64,000 bases of DNA from Hyphomonadaceae bacterium (GTDB lineage Bacteria; Pseudomonadota; Alphaproteobacteria; Caulobacterales; Hyphomonadaceae), in contig JADKDU010000002.1 of assembly GCA_016714495.1 (NCBI GenBank), positions 558,001 to 622,000 on the forward strand, in the 5' to 3' direction. Positions 16,571 through 25,505 of the stretch are shown here, in pieces. The notes under the pieces were generated by a model. It was not told the origin of the DNA and made no database searches. It saw only the letters and a list, made by a program, of their open reading frames with translations. The position numbers and the translations under genes are program-made. Position 1 is the first letter of the stretch; each line of letters begins with the position of its first letter.

Positions 16571-17137
16571 TCAGATCAGGCTTGGAGGTCCAGTCGACGG
16601 CGGCGGCGGCGCAGCGATGCCGCGGCCCGGGCGAATGTCGCCATTGCCAAAGACGACTGGTTCGACTGCCGCGCGAAATGCGACGGGTTCGGCTGAGACA
16701 ACAGGCGAGGCGAACACCGGAGCTGCGGCGAAGACACAGGTCTGATTGGATGTCTTGTCTTTCGCGGGGGCCGAGGGAAGACTGCCGGGATCAACCCGCT
16801 TTCCCGTATCCAGGTCGATGACCTGAGGCGCCTGATGATGGCCCTCGCAGAGTTCGACAACCAGATACCGGCCCTGGGACGTCTCCGCAGCGGCAACCAT
16901 ATATCCAGCCGGCACGATCGCGCGCACGAACAGGGCGAGGAGCGCAATCGCCCCCAGTTGCCGTCCCGCGTTTCTAAACCAGCTGAGAATTGTCAGTCTC
17001 CCGTCACCAATAAGGCTAAGTGGTTTCGCGTCCGAATGAAAGCGCGTTGCTGAGTCGCAGGATGACAAGTCTACGAGAGCTTCACGGCCTCCCGGGCAGC
17101 GCAAGCCATTCGCCTGTCGCGAGCGCCCGATAGGCAA
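16571..17137 (-). CDS. DUF2946 family protein, copy B (start uncertain)
   Basis: Up to 188 residues; the domain starts near LSWFRNAGRQLGAIALLALFVRAIVPAGYMVA, a membrane segment followed by the DUF2946 VPAGYM motif, then CEGHHQAP and a CVFAAAP motif matching the CPFA region of copy A. The tail is Pro-rich. No ATG is available before the membrane segment; starts would be TTG at 17137 or TTG at 17068, neither with a strong ribosome-binding site. It is the first gene of the copper operon, about 80 nt upstream of the MbnP-like ATG. The odd start may mean the 5' end is damaged, like the adjacent decayed DNA. Confidence 0.7.
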   Translation of the reverse strand: MPIGRSRQANGLRCPGGREALVDLSSCDSATRFHSDAKPLSLIGDGRLTILSWFRNAGRQLGAIALLALFVRAIVPAGYMVAAAETSQGRYLVVELCEGHHQAPQVIDLDTGKRVDPGSLPSAPAKDKTSNQTCVFAAAPVFASPVVSAEPVAFRAAVEPVVFGNGDIRPGRGIAAPPPPSTGPPSLI

Positions 17138-17185
17138 ATTCCTACGGCATCGATTGACCCGTCACGCTTGCGTCTGGGACGTCCG

Positions 17186-17531
17186 ATGCGATTCATTCTT
17201 GTCGGTGCTTGCGTGTTTATGGCGACGTCGCCCTGTTTGCTCAGGAAGCCGAAAAGCGCGACACCGTCATCATCTAAGGCCGCCCACTGGACCTGGTCGG
17301 AGAGGCGACCTCTGCCTCCGAAGGCATTGTCGGCTACGCCGACTTCCAGGACCGGCCATTCTCGCGCGTATGGGAGCCTGTCGAAGTGATCTGCGGCGCT
17401 GTGGCCACGCAGTACTCCGGGGAAGCAAGGCCAGTCAGTATTTCCTGCCCGATTTCGACCTCGACCACGGCGCCGCCTTTTCCGCCAGCATTGACGGCAT
17501 ACCGATCAACTCAACCACACGCGTTCCTTAA
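17186..17531 (+). pseudogene. TonB-dependent receptor fragment with two frameshifts and a stop
   Basis: The remains of the N-terminus of a TonB-dependent receptor can be read across three frames. MRFILVGACVFMATS (signal peptide) is in one frame; then AQEAEKRDTVII, a TAA at 17275-17277, and GRPLDLVGEATSASEGIVG continue in a second; after a shift near 17421-17430, QYFLPDFDLDHGAAFSASID is in a third, ending at a TAA. The order signal, TonB-box-like segment and QYFL-F-LDHG plug motif is that of receptors for unknown substrates. No barrel sequence follows. The gene is clearly dead and truncated. Confidence 0.75.
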
Positions 17532-18256
17532 ATGCTTGCCTCAGCGCTTACCCAACGGGTCGCTGGTCGATCACCTTCCCTCGAATGAACTGTCACCCAA
17601 AACGGCACCCAGCGAGACGCTCAAGGGTATGTTTGCAGAATCCAACCGCCGTATCCGATTGATTTATCGTGCCAGCGTCTGGGCTCGAACCGGGGACCTC
17701 TAAAGAGGACTATTGCATATCGCGAGTCGCCGACGGGGACGCGGGGATGGCTCCGCGTGGTTTTGGCGAGCCGCTTCAAGGCGGCCCTAGCGCTCGTCAC
17801 ACAGAAACGCGGTTCATCCTTTGACGCTGCGCGTCACCCCCGCAATCGTTTCTCGCCAGCTGGATCACGGAGGCCTTTCACCTCTTGGATCCCCAAGGCC
17901 ATCGGCGGAAAGGTCGGGCTATTCATCGCCTGATCTACCTGCGCCATGCCTGCCCGTCTCAGCGACAAGGGACCTGGCGCTATTCCTCGCATTGGCTTTA
18001 TGGACGATAGTCTTCGGGAGGACCCAACCGCTCGATCGCATCGCCCCTCGCGCCGTTGAACAGCGCGGCTGACCTCCATGCGGGGGCGACATGGGCAATA
18101 TCTCACGGGGTGGGACGAGGTTGGGATGAGCGGGGCTCGATCCATCACCTGTTTTCGCGCTTGGGCGTTGAGCGTGTTGGGAACGATGTTTGCGGCTGGG
18201 ATTGGATTCCGCGGAATTGCTGGGGATGGTGCGGCGATTGACAGGCGCCCGGCATG
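17532..18256. other. Decayed non-coding region
   Basis: About 725 bp without a credible gene; short open frames on both strands show no domain. It joins the TonB-receptor relic to the PQQ dehydrogenase terminator, and includes a tRNA-like 3' segment at 17667-17710. The mixture of a receptor fragment, a tRNA-like end and absence of coding constraint suggests the scar of an old insertion or deletion. Confidence 0.5.
17667..17710 (-). tRNA. Possible tRNA 3'-end remnant
   Basis: On the minus strand the bases read AGAGGTCCCCGGTTCGAGCC, then a 5-nt T-stem arm, a 7-nt acceptor-like CGCTGGC, A and CGA. The AGGTC variable loop, the T-loop TTCGAGC and the spacing to a CCA-like end fit positions 44-76 of a tRNA, but the T stem has two mismatches, the CCA is CGA, and no matching 5' acceptor strand (GCCAGCG) is found within tRNA distance. 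It can only be a fragment, or chance. Confidence 0.25.
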
Positions 18257-18284
18257 AAAAGGCCCGCTGTTGTCAGCGGGCCTT
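18257..18284 (-). terminator. Rho-independent terminator of the PQQ dehydrogenase gene
   Basis: Perfect 11-bp stem, AAGGCCCGCTG (18259-18269) paired with CAGCGGGCCTT (18274-18284), around a TTGT loop. On the minus strand the stem is followed by TTTT, just past the stop codon at 18308. Confidence 0.85.
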
Positions 18285-18307
18285 GGAGTGATTGAAAGTG
18301 CGATCGC

Positions 18308-20479
18308 CTAGGGCGTCTTGGCTTCTTGCGCGGCCTTCTCGTCGTTGGCGCGCTTGATGACGTACTGCATGATCGCGTCGGTTTCTTCTTGTGTCAGCAT
18401 CGTCTTGAAGCTTGGCATGCCGCGTTGGGCGCGGTCGCCGTCACGGACGGTGCTGTTCCACGAGTTGCCGAAGGACAGCAGGCTCGAGTAGCGCAGGTCG
18501 GGGGCGATGGCGCCGGCTGCGGGGATGGCGGTCTGGCCGTGGCAGACGGCGCAGTTGGCGGCGAAGAGGGCTTCGCCCGACGCTACTGCTTCATTGTTGG
18601 CGGTGAGCAGTGGCGGGTCGATTTTCACGCGGGCAGGCGCACCGTTTGCAGAGGCGGGCAGTTCGGTCGGGAGCGCCGCCTTGCCGCCGGTTTTGAAGAC
18701 GAGAAGGCGCGAGTTGTTGCCGCTGAGCAGGCTGGTGCGTTTCTGATCGTTCGGCAGGCCGCGGGCGCCGACGAGAACGGCGACCTGTTGCTGGCCATCG
18801 ACGGTGAAGGTGGCGGGAGCAGCGACGATGCGAGCCTGCGTCGGCGCGGACCAAAGCTTCTGGCCGGTCGTGGCGTTGTAGGCGCTGAAGTCGCCCTTAT
18901 GGTTGCCGGAGAAGATCAGGTTGCCGGACGTGGCGAGGATGCCGCTGCCGCCGTAAACCTCGTTCGGCACGCGCCAGACTTCCTTCGCCTTCACCGGATC
19001 CCACGCGAGGAGATAGCTCTCCTGCTTGGGCGCTGTTCCAGTTGCGACGACCGGCGTGACGCCGACGCCCGGCGTGAAGCCGATGCCAGTGTTCCAGCCT
19101 TCGAGGTTGAGCTTGAAGTTCGGGATGGTGGCGAAGGTGGTCGAGTTGATGTGGACCGGCAGGTAGATGAGGCCGGTTTCGGGGCTGAACGCCATGGGAT
19201 GCCAGTTGTGCATGCCCTGCGCGGTTGGCGAGACGACGACGGGAACGCCGGTCTTGTCGTAGCGCGCTTCGGGCACTTCGACCGGGCGGCCTGTCTTCAG
19301 GTCGACGTGCGTGGCCCAGGTGAGCGGTGCAAACTTCTCAGCGGAGATGAGTTGGCCCGTCTCGCGGTCGAGCACGTAGAAGAAGCCGTTCTTCGGCGCC
19401 TGCATCACGACGCGGCGCTTGCCTTCCGGGAAGTTCAGGTCGGCGACCATGATCGGCTGGGTGGCGGTGTAGTCCCAGGTTTCGCCGGGCGTGGTCTGAT
19501 AGTGCCACCTGTACTTGCCGGTGTTGGGATCGAGCGCGACGATGGACGAGAGATAGAGGTTGTCGCCGCCGCCGGGCGAGCGGATGGCCTGGTTCCATGG
19601 GTTGCCGTTGCCGGTGCCGACATAGATGGTGTCGAGTTCCGGGTCGTAGGCCATGCCGTCCCAGACCGTGCCGCCGCCGCCGATCTGCCAGTAGGCCTCG
19701 CCTTTCCACGTCTTGGCGGCTTCGGCGAGTTCGGGTTGTTCGAATGGCTTGGTAGGATCGCCGGGGATCGTATACCAGCGCCAGGCCATCTTGCCGGTTT
19801 CGGCGTCATAGGCGGAGACGTAGCCGCGCACGCGGTATTCGGCGCCGCCGTTTCCGATGATGACCTTGCCTTTCACGATGCGCGGCACGCCGGTGATCGT
19901 GTAGGGCAGATTGGTGTCGGTGGTTTGCGTTTCCCACACCGGCTTTCCGGTCTTGCCATCGAGCGCGATCAGGCGGCCGTCGAGCGCGCCGAGATAGATT
20001 TTACCGTTCCACGCGGCGACGCCGCGATTGACGACGTCGCAGCAGGCGTCGGCTCCCTTGGCGCGGTTGATCTTCGGGTCATAGGCCCAGAGTTCGGCGC
20101 CGGATTTGATGTCGTAGGCTTTCACCATGCTCCAGGCGGTAGTGACGTACATCACGCCGTCGACGATGATGGGCGTGGCTTCCTGGCCGCGTTCGGTATC
20201 GATGTCGGCGTACCAGGAGAGGCCGAGTTCGCGCACGTTCGTATCGTTGAGCTGGTCGAGGTTCGAGAAGCGGTCTTCGTGATAGTTAAGGCCGGTGGCG
20301 AGCCATGAGCCGGGCTCGCGGTCTGCGCTGATCAGGCGCTCGGCGTTAACGGCGGCGGCGCCTGTCGGATTGGCCGGAGTGGCGTCAATTGCGACGGTGG
20401 GGTTGTTGTTGCTGCAGGCGGCGAGGCCAACCAGCAGGGCAGGCGCGGCGACAGCCAGCGACATCAGGTAGGCGCGCAT
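18308..20479 (-). CDS. PQQ-dependent quinohaemoprotein alcohol dehydrogenase (type II-like)
   Basis: 723-residue periplasmic enzyme. A lipoprotein-type signal (ALLVGLAAC) precedes an eight-bladed PQQ propeller with repeated W-type motifs (e.g. AWDPVKAKEVWRV, PKNGFFYVLDRETGQ). The vicinal disulfide of quinoprotein dehydrogenases is present as ADACCDVVNRG, and GKIYLGALDGRLIALDGKTGKPVW is a classic blade. The C-terminal domain carries one c-type haem site, CAVCHG, so electrons leave through haem, as in quinohaemoprotein ethanol dehydrogenases. The start ATG at 20479 has GGAGGG 8 nt upstream, which is better than the longer frame. The substrate cannot be told from sequence. It is monocistronic with a clear terminator. 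Confidence 0.9.
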   Translation of the reverse strand: MRAYLMSLAVAAPALLVGLAACSNNNPTVAIDATPANPTGAAAVNAERLISADREPGSWLATGLNYHEDRFSNLDQLNDTNVRELGLSWYADIDTERGQEATPIIVDGVMYVTTAWSMVKAYDIKSGAELWAYDPKINRAKGADACCDVVNRGVAAWNGKIYLGALDGRLIALDGKTGKPVWETQTTDTNLPYTITGVPRIVKGKVIIGNGGAEYRVRGYVSAYDAETGKMAWRWYTIPGDPTKPFEQPELAEAAKTWKGEAYWQIGGGGTVWDGMAYDPELDTIYVGTGNGNPWNQAIRSPGGGDNLYLSSIVALDPNTGKYRWHYQTTPGETWDYTATQPIMVADLNFPEGKRRVVMQAPKNGFFYVLDRETGQLISAEKFAPLTWATHVDLKTGRPVEVPEARYDKTGVPVVVSPTAQGMHNWHPMAFSPETGLIYLPVHINSTTFATIPNFKLNLEGWNTGIGFTPGVGVTPVVATGTAPKQESYLLAWDPVKAKEVWRVPNEVYGGSGILATSGNLIFSGNHKGDFSAYNATTGQKLWSAPTQARIVAAPATFTVDGQQQVAVLVGARGLPNDQKRTSLLSGNNSRLLVFKTGGKAALPTELPASANGAPARVKIDPPLLTANNEAVASGEALFAANCAVCHGQTAIPAAGAIAPDLRYSSLLSFGNSWNSTVRDGDRAQRGMPSFKTMLTQEETDAIMQYVIKRANDEKAAQEAKTP

Positions 20480-20639
20480 CAGGGTTCCCTCCGCGAATGG
20501 CCTGTTTTCGGCCAATTCTGTTGTGCCTGAGCGTTAAACCACGTTCCCCTCAGAACCCGCCCGGCGGGGCAACCTATGAGGCCGCGACCGCCTCGGCAAT
20601 ACGCTCGGGCGCTGTTGTCGCCTCGACCGAGGGATCAGA

Positions 20640-21200
20640 TCAATCAAGGATGATCGCCCGTTGGTGGAGCGCGTCGAGCGCTGCCTCCGGGGTTGAGGTG
20701 TCGGCCATCAGCTGGCGGAAGCTGGCGGGCAAGAAGCCGCCGTCGATCATGTGGTCGACCAGCTTGAAGAAGGGGGCCCAGTAGTCGTTCTCCGACAGGA
20801 AAGCCATTGGCTTGCGATGGAGCGATAGCTTGGCCCATGACAGTGTCTCGACGGCTTCCTCCAGCGTGCCGATGCCGCCGGGAAGGACGATGAGGCCGTC
20901 GGCTTCATCGAGGAGCGTCTGCTTTCGCTGGTGCATGTTGTCAGTGTAACGGTTCTCGATGCCGTCGAGCACGCCTTCGAGGTCGCGCAGGAAGTGAGGC
21001 ATGACGCCGAGCACCTTGCCGCCGGCGTCGCGCGCGTTGGTGGCGACAGCGCCCATCAGGCCGACATCGCCGCCGCCATAGACGGTGCGCCAGCCGCGGG
21101 CGGCAATGGCCTTGCCGAGCTTCTCGGCGAGCTTGATGTAGCTAGGGTCGGATCCTGGGGCGGAGCCGCAGTAAACGGTCACGGACGTAATTCCGGGCAT
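20640..21200 (-). CDS. LOG family protein (cytokinin riboside 5'-monophosphate phosphoribohydrolase type)
   Basis: 186-residue TIGR00730/LOG protein. Motifs are VYCGSAPGSDPSY at the N-terminus, VYGGGDVGLMGAVA and the family signature LPGGIGTLEEAVE, with NMHQRKQTLLDEAD before it, which includes the catalytic Arg and Glu of LOG enzymes. LOG proteins release ribose 5-phosphate from nucleoside 5'-monophosphates; in bacteria many act as general nucleotide N-glycosylases. The ATG at 21200 (MPGITSV) is preferred over the longer frame. It is transcribed divergently from the ABC transporter, whose start lies 185 bp away. Confidence 0.9.
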   Translation of the reverse strand: MPGITSVTVYCGSAPGSDPSYIKLAEKLGKAIAARGWRTVYGGGDVGLMGAVATNARDAGGKVLGVMPHFLRDLEGVLDGIENRYTDNMHQRKQTLLDEADGLIVLPGGIGTLEEAVETLSWAKLSLHRKPMAFLSENDYWAPFFKLVDHMIDGGFLPASFRQLMADTSTPEAALDALHQRAIILD

Positions 21201-21385
21201 TCTTCTTCTCTCTTTTTTGAAAGACATAGATGCGCCGGTTCGGCGAGGAGGCAAAGACGTTCACTCTGCCGGCTGTCCGGTCGGGCACATTAACAGCACT
21301 GCTGACATGGGGGTGGCGGCAGGCCCGGACCGGGAAACCAGCGGAACTCTGGCGTTTCCCGCGGTGCGCGCCTATTTACCCGGGC

Positions 21386-23236
21386 ATGGCCAATCACCCC
21401 CGCGCAGCTTCAGCAACCGATGTCGATGCAATCGGGACCGGGGATGCGGGGCTTGGCGCGTCGCTGGTGCGGATCGGGAAGATCATGGCCCGGCCGGAAC
21501 TGGCCAAGTGGCGGCCGGTGATGGTCATCGCTCTAGTGTTGACGCTGGCAAGCAAAGTGTTTGCTGTCTACGCGCCCGTGTTCTTCGGTGATGCGATCAA
21601 CCGGATGACAGGGCCGAACGCGGCGATGGCGGCGGTGATCATGCTGCTGACGTGGTGGACGGGGGCGCGGCTGTTGTCGAGCAACCTGCCTTACCTCCGT
21701 GACGCGCTGTTTGCGCCGGTCAGCCAGGATGCGCAGCGGCTGATCGCGGTAGAATCCTATGGGCACGCGCAAGGGCTGTCACTGGCGTTTCACCAGACGC
21801 GGCGGACGGGGGCGCTGAACCGCGTGATCGATCGCGGCGTGGCCGCGCTGGATTACCTGATCCGGTTCCTGGCGTTCAACATCGGGCCGACGCTGATCGA
21901 GCTGGCGCTTGCGGCCTTTGTGTTGTCGACGCGGTATAGCTGGGTGTCGGCGCTGGTCGCGGTTGTGGTGGTGGGGCTGTATGCGGTGTTCACCGGGCTG
22001 CTGACCAACTGGCGGACGGAACAACGGCGCAAGCTGAATGCAGCGGATACGGAGCTGCGCGCTCTGGCGGTGGACAGTCTTACCAATTTCGAGACGGTGA
22101 AGGCGTTCGCGGCGGAGACGCGCGAGACTGAACGCTATGACGCGGCGATGCGCGTTTACAACAAGAACATGGTGGAGGTGTCGCGCTCGCTGGCGTTGTT
22201 GAACGCCGGGCAGGATGTGATCATGGCGCTGGGCCTGACCGCTGTGGCCGGGATCACCGCTGTGGCGACGTTCAACGGGCAAGTGCAGGCGGGTGACATG
22301 GCGGCGGTGGTGCTGATCATGAGCAATCTCTATCGGCCGCTGTCGGTGCTGGGCTGGGCGTTCCGGGAGATCAAGCAGGGCGCGATCGATCTCGAGAAGC
22401 TGTACGGTCTGCTCGACATGAAGCCGGAAGTTTCCGACGCGCAGGACGCGAAGCCGCTGCAGGTGAAGGGCGGCGAGGTGCGGTTCGAGAATGTGTCGTT
22501 CACGCATGATGCGCGCTCGGCAGGCATCGATGGCGTGTCTTTCACGGTGCCGGCGGGAACGAAGCTGGCGGTGGTGGGGCCTTCGGGCTCCGGCAAGTCG
22601 ACGCTGCTGAAACTGCTGTTCCGGTTCTACGACACCAAGGGTGGATCGGTGTTTGTAGACGGGCAGGATGTGCGCGGGCTGAAGCAGGAATCCTTGCGCG
22701 ACAATATCGGGCTGGTGCCCCAGGAGGTGGTGCTGTTCAACGCGTCGATGAAGGAGAACCTGCTTTATGGGCGGCCGGATGCTTCGGACGAAGAGCTGCG
22801 TGAAGCGGCGCGGCGGGCGCAGTTGCTGGAATTCATCGACAAGCTACCGAAGGGCTGGGAGACGCGCGTGGGCGAACGTGGCGTGAAGCTGTCCGGTGGT
22901 GAGCGTCAGCGCGTGGGCATTGCCCGCGCGATCCTGAAGAACCCGGCGATCCTTGTGTTGGACGAAGCGACGTCGGCGCTGGATTCGGCGACCGAAGCTG
23001 ACGTGCAAGGCGCGCTGGACGAGGCCGCGAAGGGGCGCACGACGTTGATGGTGGCGCACAGGCTTTCGACGGTGGCGGGCGCGGACGAGATCATCGTGCT
23101 AAGCGAAGGCAAGATCGTGGAGCGCGGAACGCACCACGAATTGCTGGATGCAGGCGGGTTGTATGCGGACCTGTGGAGTCGGCAGTCGCGAGCGCATGAT
23201 CTTGCGGCTGAGGCTGCGGCGCAGCGGGTCGCCTGA
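21386..23236 (+). CDS. ABC transporter, ATM1-type exporter (fused membrane and ATPase domains)
   Basis: 616-residue half transporter: an N-terminal cytoplasmic stretch, six membrane segments (residues about 45-320, starting WRPVMVIALVLTLASKVFAVYAPVFFGDAINRM) and an ATPase domain. The ATPase shows Walker A GPSGSGKST, Q loop VPQEVVLFN, signature LSGGERQRVGIARAIL and Walker B ILVLDEATSALD. The TM block resembles ATM1/HMT1, exporters of glutathione-based or heavy-metal conjugates across the inner membrane; bacterial members confer metal tolerance. It acts as a homodimer. The ATG at 21386 gives the standard N-terminus. No accessory genes are adjacent. Confidence 0.9.
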   Translation: MANHPRAASATDVDAIGTGDAGLGASLVRIGKIMARPELAKWRPVMVIALVLTLASKVFAVYAPVFFGDAINRMTGPNAAMAAVIMLLTWWTGARLLSSNLPYLRDALFAPVSQDAQRLIAVESYGHAQGLSLAFHQTRRTGALNRVIDRGVAALDYLIRFLAFNIGPTLIELALAAFVLSTRYSWVSALVAVVVVGLYAVFTGLLTNWRTEQRRKLNAADTELRALAVDSLTNFETVKAFAAETRETERYDAAMRVYNKNMVEVSRSLALLNAGQDVIMALGLTAVAGITAVATFNGQVQAGDMAAVVLIMSNLYRPLSVLGWAFREIKQGAIDLEKLYGLLDMKPEVSDAQDAKPLQVKGGEVRFENVSFTHDARSAGIDGVSFTVPAGTKLAVVGPSGSGKSTLLKLLFRFYDTKGGSVFVDGQDVRGLKQESLRDNIGLVPQEVVLFNASMKENLLYGRPDASDEELREAARRAQLLEFIDKLPKGWETRVGERGVKLSGGERQRVGIARAILKNPAILVLDEATSALDSATEADVQGALDEAAKGRTTLMVAHRLSTVAGADEIIVLSEGKIVERGTHHELLDAGGLYADLWSRQSRAHDLAAEAAAQRVA

Positions 23237-23312
23237 TCTTTCTTCAGTGTAACTGTCGGAACTACCCGGCGCCTCACGTCCTATGGCTGTAGAGCCGTAG
23301 CAGGAGAGCGCC

Positions 23313-23993
23313 ATGCGGAAACTGCATCTCAAAATGTCGATGTCGCTGGACGGGTTTGTCGGTGGACCGAATGGCGAACTGGAATGGCTGTTCAAACATT
23401 CCGATCCCAAGTCGGATGAGTGGGAGGCGGCGGCGATCTCGGATGCCAGCCTGCACGTCATGGGATCGAAGACCTATGCCGACATGTTCTCGTGGTGGCC
23501 GTATTCCAACGAGACGTTCGCCAATCCGATGAACTGCATACCGAAGGCGGTGTTTACGCGGCGCGATACAGCGAGCGTGAGGGATGTGAAGCCGACGCAG
23601 GCGGTAAACGACGCGGCCAAGGCAGCGGAGGCGAGCGGGGAGCGGAAGCGGGAGCCGGATCCGAAAGTGCTGAAGGTGTGGCAGGATGCCTACATCGCCA
23701 CGGGGCCGATGTAAGACGAGTTGGCGAAGCTGAAACAGCAGGACGGCAAGCCGATCCTTGCGCATGACGGCGCAGGCTTTGCGCGCAGCCTGATCGCGAC
23801 GGGACTGGTGGATGCGTTCCAGCTGCTTGTTATTCCGACTGTGCTTGGCAAGGGCCTGCCGATCTTTACCGACGTGAAGGGGCCGATGGCGCTGAAGCTG
23901 GTCGAAGCGAAGCCATTTCCGAAAGGTTCGGTGGCGCATATTTATCGGCCTGGGTTAGGCGACCGATCGCTACTTGCCGATGAGGTCGAATGA
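23313..23993 (+). pseudogene. Dihydrofolate reductase-family (RibD C-terminal-like) protein, split by an in-frame stop
   Basis: Starts at ATG 23313 with AGGAG upstream and encodes KLHLKMSMSLDGFVGGPNGE, the substrate-binding N-terminus of RibD C-terminal domain/YwjB-type proteins. The frame stops at TAA 23712-23714, after GPM, and then resumes in the same frame as DELAKLKQQDGKPILAHDGA, the second half of the domain, to 23993. One base change (e.g. TTA/TTG to TAA) explains the break. The C-terminal end has extra residues and overlaps the 3' end of the convergent cupin gene. It is a recent or false disruption, because no other damage is seen. Confidence 0.8.
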
Positions 23994-24395
23994 CGACGGC
24001 CCGACGCCGGATTCCTGATAGACTGCCTCGCTCCTCCCGTAACCGTAGTGTGGAGCGTTGGCGGGGACGAGGAAGTAGCTGCCTTCCGGGTATGTCTTGC
24101 AGGCGTTCTCATCGAACGTGTCGCCAAAGCCGTAGCAGAGATCACCCTCCACGACCGTGATGACACGCGGATCGGGATGCGTGTGTGGAAAGATCTTTCC
24201 GCCTTTCGTGATGTGGATGCGGATTGTGTACGGGCCTGCCTTGGCTGCTGAGCCGTCCAGCACGGCGGCAAAGGCGCCTGTCGCCGTCTGGGCCGCCATG
24301 GGCGAGAACCGCGGGCCGCTGACCCAGGAGCTTGTTGCAGGTTGGCTCGCGCAACCGGCGGCAAGCGCCAAAGCCATGACAGCGAACAAACGCAT
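23970..24395 (-). CDS. Cupin-domain lipoprotein
   Basis: 141-residue exported protein with a lipoprotein signal (ALALAAGC). The cupin fold is marked by FPHTHPDPRVITVVEGDLCYGFGD, which holds the metal-binding His-x-His...Glu, and a second motif ending VPANAPHYGYG with another His. The start ATG at 24395 has AGGGGAG upstream, deciding against a longer frame. Such small periplasmic cupins bind metal and have diverse or unknown reactions. Its 3' end overlaps the tail of the DHFR-like pseudogene by 24 nt, which suggests that gene's end has drifted. Confidence 0.75.
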   Translation of the reverse strand: MRLFAVMALALAAGCASQPATSSWVSGPRFSPMAAQTATGAFAAVLDGSAAKAGPYTIRIHITKGGKIFPHTHPDPRVITVVEGDLCYGFGDTFDENACKTYPEGSYFLVPANAPHYGYGRSEAVYQESGVGPSSFDLIGK

Positions 24396-24568
24396 GAAAA
24401 TCTCCCCTATCTCGGCAAGCCTAGTCTGCAACTGGGTCTGTGTCAGTTCTTCTCGACGATGCAAGCAGGTCTTCTCACACATTCTGCGGGAAAGGGTCGA
24501 TAGTTCCGCCTTGTAAGACGTGCAGCAGGGCCGCACATTCGGGCGGACATGACCGAGGATCCGACCGC

Positions 24569-25444
24569 ATGAGCGACGCCCCCGCCTATACGCCGCCGAA
24601 GGTGTGGACATGGAACAAGGAGAGCGGGGGGAAGTTCGCGAATATCAACCGGCCGATAGCCGGGCCGACGCATGAGAAGGCGCTGTCGGTCGGCAAGCAT
24701 CCAATCCAGCTCTATTCGCTGGGCACGCCGAATGGTGTGAAGGCGACGGTGATGCTGGAGGAGTTGCTGGCGCTGGGCCATACCGGCGCCGAGTACGATG
24801 CGTGGCTGATCGACATCAACAAGGGCGAGCAGTTTTCGAGCGGGTATGTCGAGATCAACCCGAACTCGAAGATTCCCGTGATGGTGGATCATGGCGAGCC
24901 GAAGCCGGTGCGAGTGTTCGAGTCGGGTTCGATCCTGCTTTATCTGGCTGAGAAGTTCGGTGCGTTCCTGCCGAGCGATCGGGCTGGGCGGACGGAGGCG
25001 TTGAACTGGCTTTTCTGGCAGATGGGAGCGGCGCCGTTTCTCGGCGGCGGATTTGGTCACTTTTATGCGTATGCGCCGGCGAAGTGGGAATACCCGATCG
25101 ACCGCTATGCGATGGAAGTGAAGCGGCAACTCAATGTGCTCGACCGGCGGCTGGCCGAGACGGCGTATCTCGCGGGCGATGCGTATACGATCGCGGATAT
25201 CTCGGTGTGGCCGTGGTACGGTTCAATGGTGAAGGGCATTCTCTACGACGCTGGCGAGTTTCTGGCTGTGCATGAATACAAGAACGTTATCCGCTGGACG
25301 GAAGAGATCGCGAAGCGACCGGCGGTGAAGCGTGGGCGGATGGTCAACCGCACATGGGGCGATCCGGCGAGCCAACTGCACGAGCGGCACCATGCGAGTG
25401 ATTTCGACCTGAAGACACAGGACAAGGTCAAGGTTGCGACCTGA
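24569..25444 (+). CDS. yghU: Glutathione S-transferase family protein, YghU type
   Basis: 291-residue GST of the YghU/Nu class. It has the Nu-class N-terminal extension (TPPKVWTWNKESGGKFANIN), a thioredoxin-like domain with QLYSLGTPNGVKATVMLEEL, where Thr/Asn of the TPNGVK loop contact glutathione, and NPNSKIPVMVD...VFESGSILLYLAE. The helical C-terminal domain ends with GDAYTIADISVWPW. YghU binds two glutathiones and has disulfide-bond reductase activity. The ATG at 24569 is chosen because MSDAPAYTPPKVW is the family start. It leads a plus-strand run into plsC and the peroxidases. Confidence 0.9.
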   Translation: MSDAPAYTPPKVWTWNKESGGKFANINRPIAGPTHEKALSVGKHPIQLYSLGTPNGVKATVMLEELLALGHTGAEYDAWLIDINKGEQFSSGYVEINPNSKIPVMVDHGEPKPVRVFESGSILLYLAEKFGAFLPSDRAGRTEALNWLFWQMGAAPFLGGGFGHFYAYAPAKWEYPIDRYAMEVKRQLNVLDRRLAETAYLAGDAYTIADISVWPWYGSMVKGILYDAGEFLAVHEYKNVIRWTEEIAKRPAVKRGRMVNRTWGDPASQLHERHHASDFDLKTQDKVKVAT

Positions 25445-25505
25445 GGGCTGGTGTTGACCTGGCTTGTGGATCGGCGCCACGCAGGGGGATCCTTGTGGGG
25501 GCCGC

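Noticed and set aside
18326..20308. 660-codon open frame opposite the PQQ dehydrogenase
   Set aside because: Antisense shadow produced by high GC at third positions; no domain, and the real gene on the other strand has clear motifs and a terminator.
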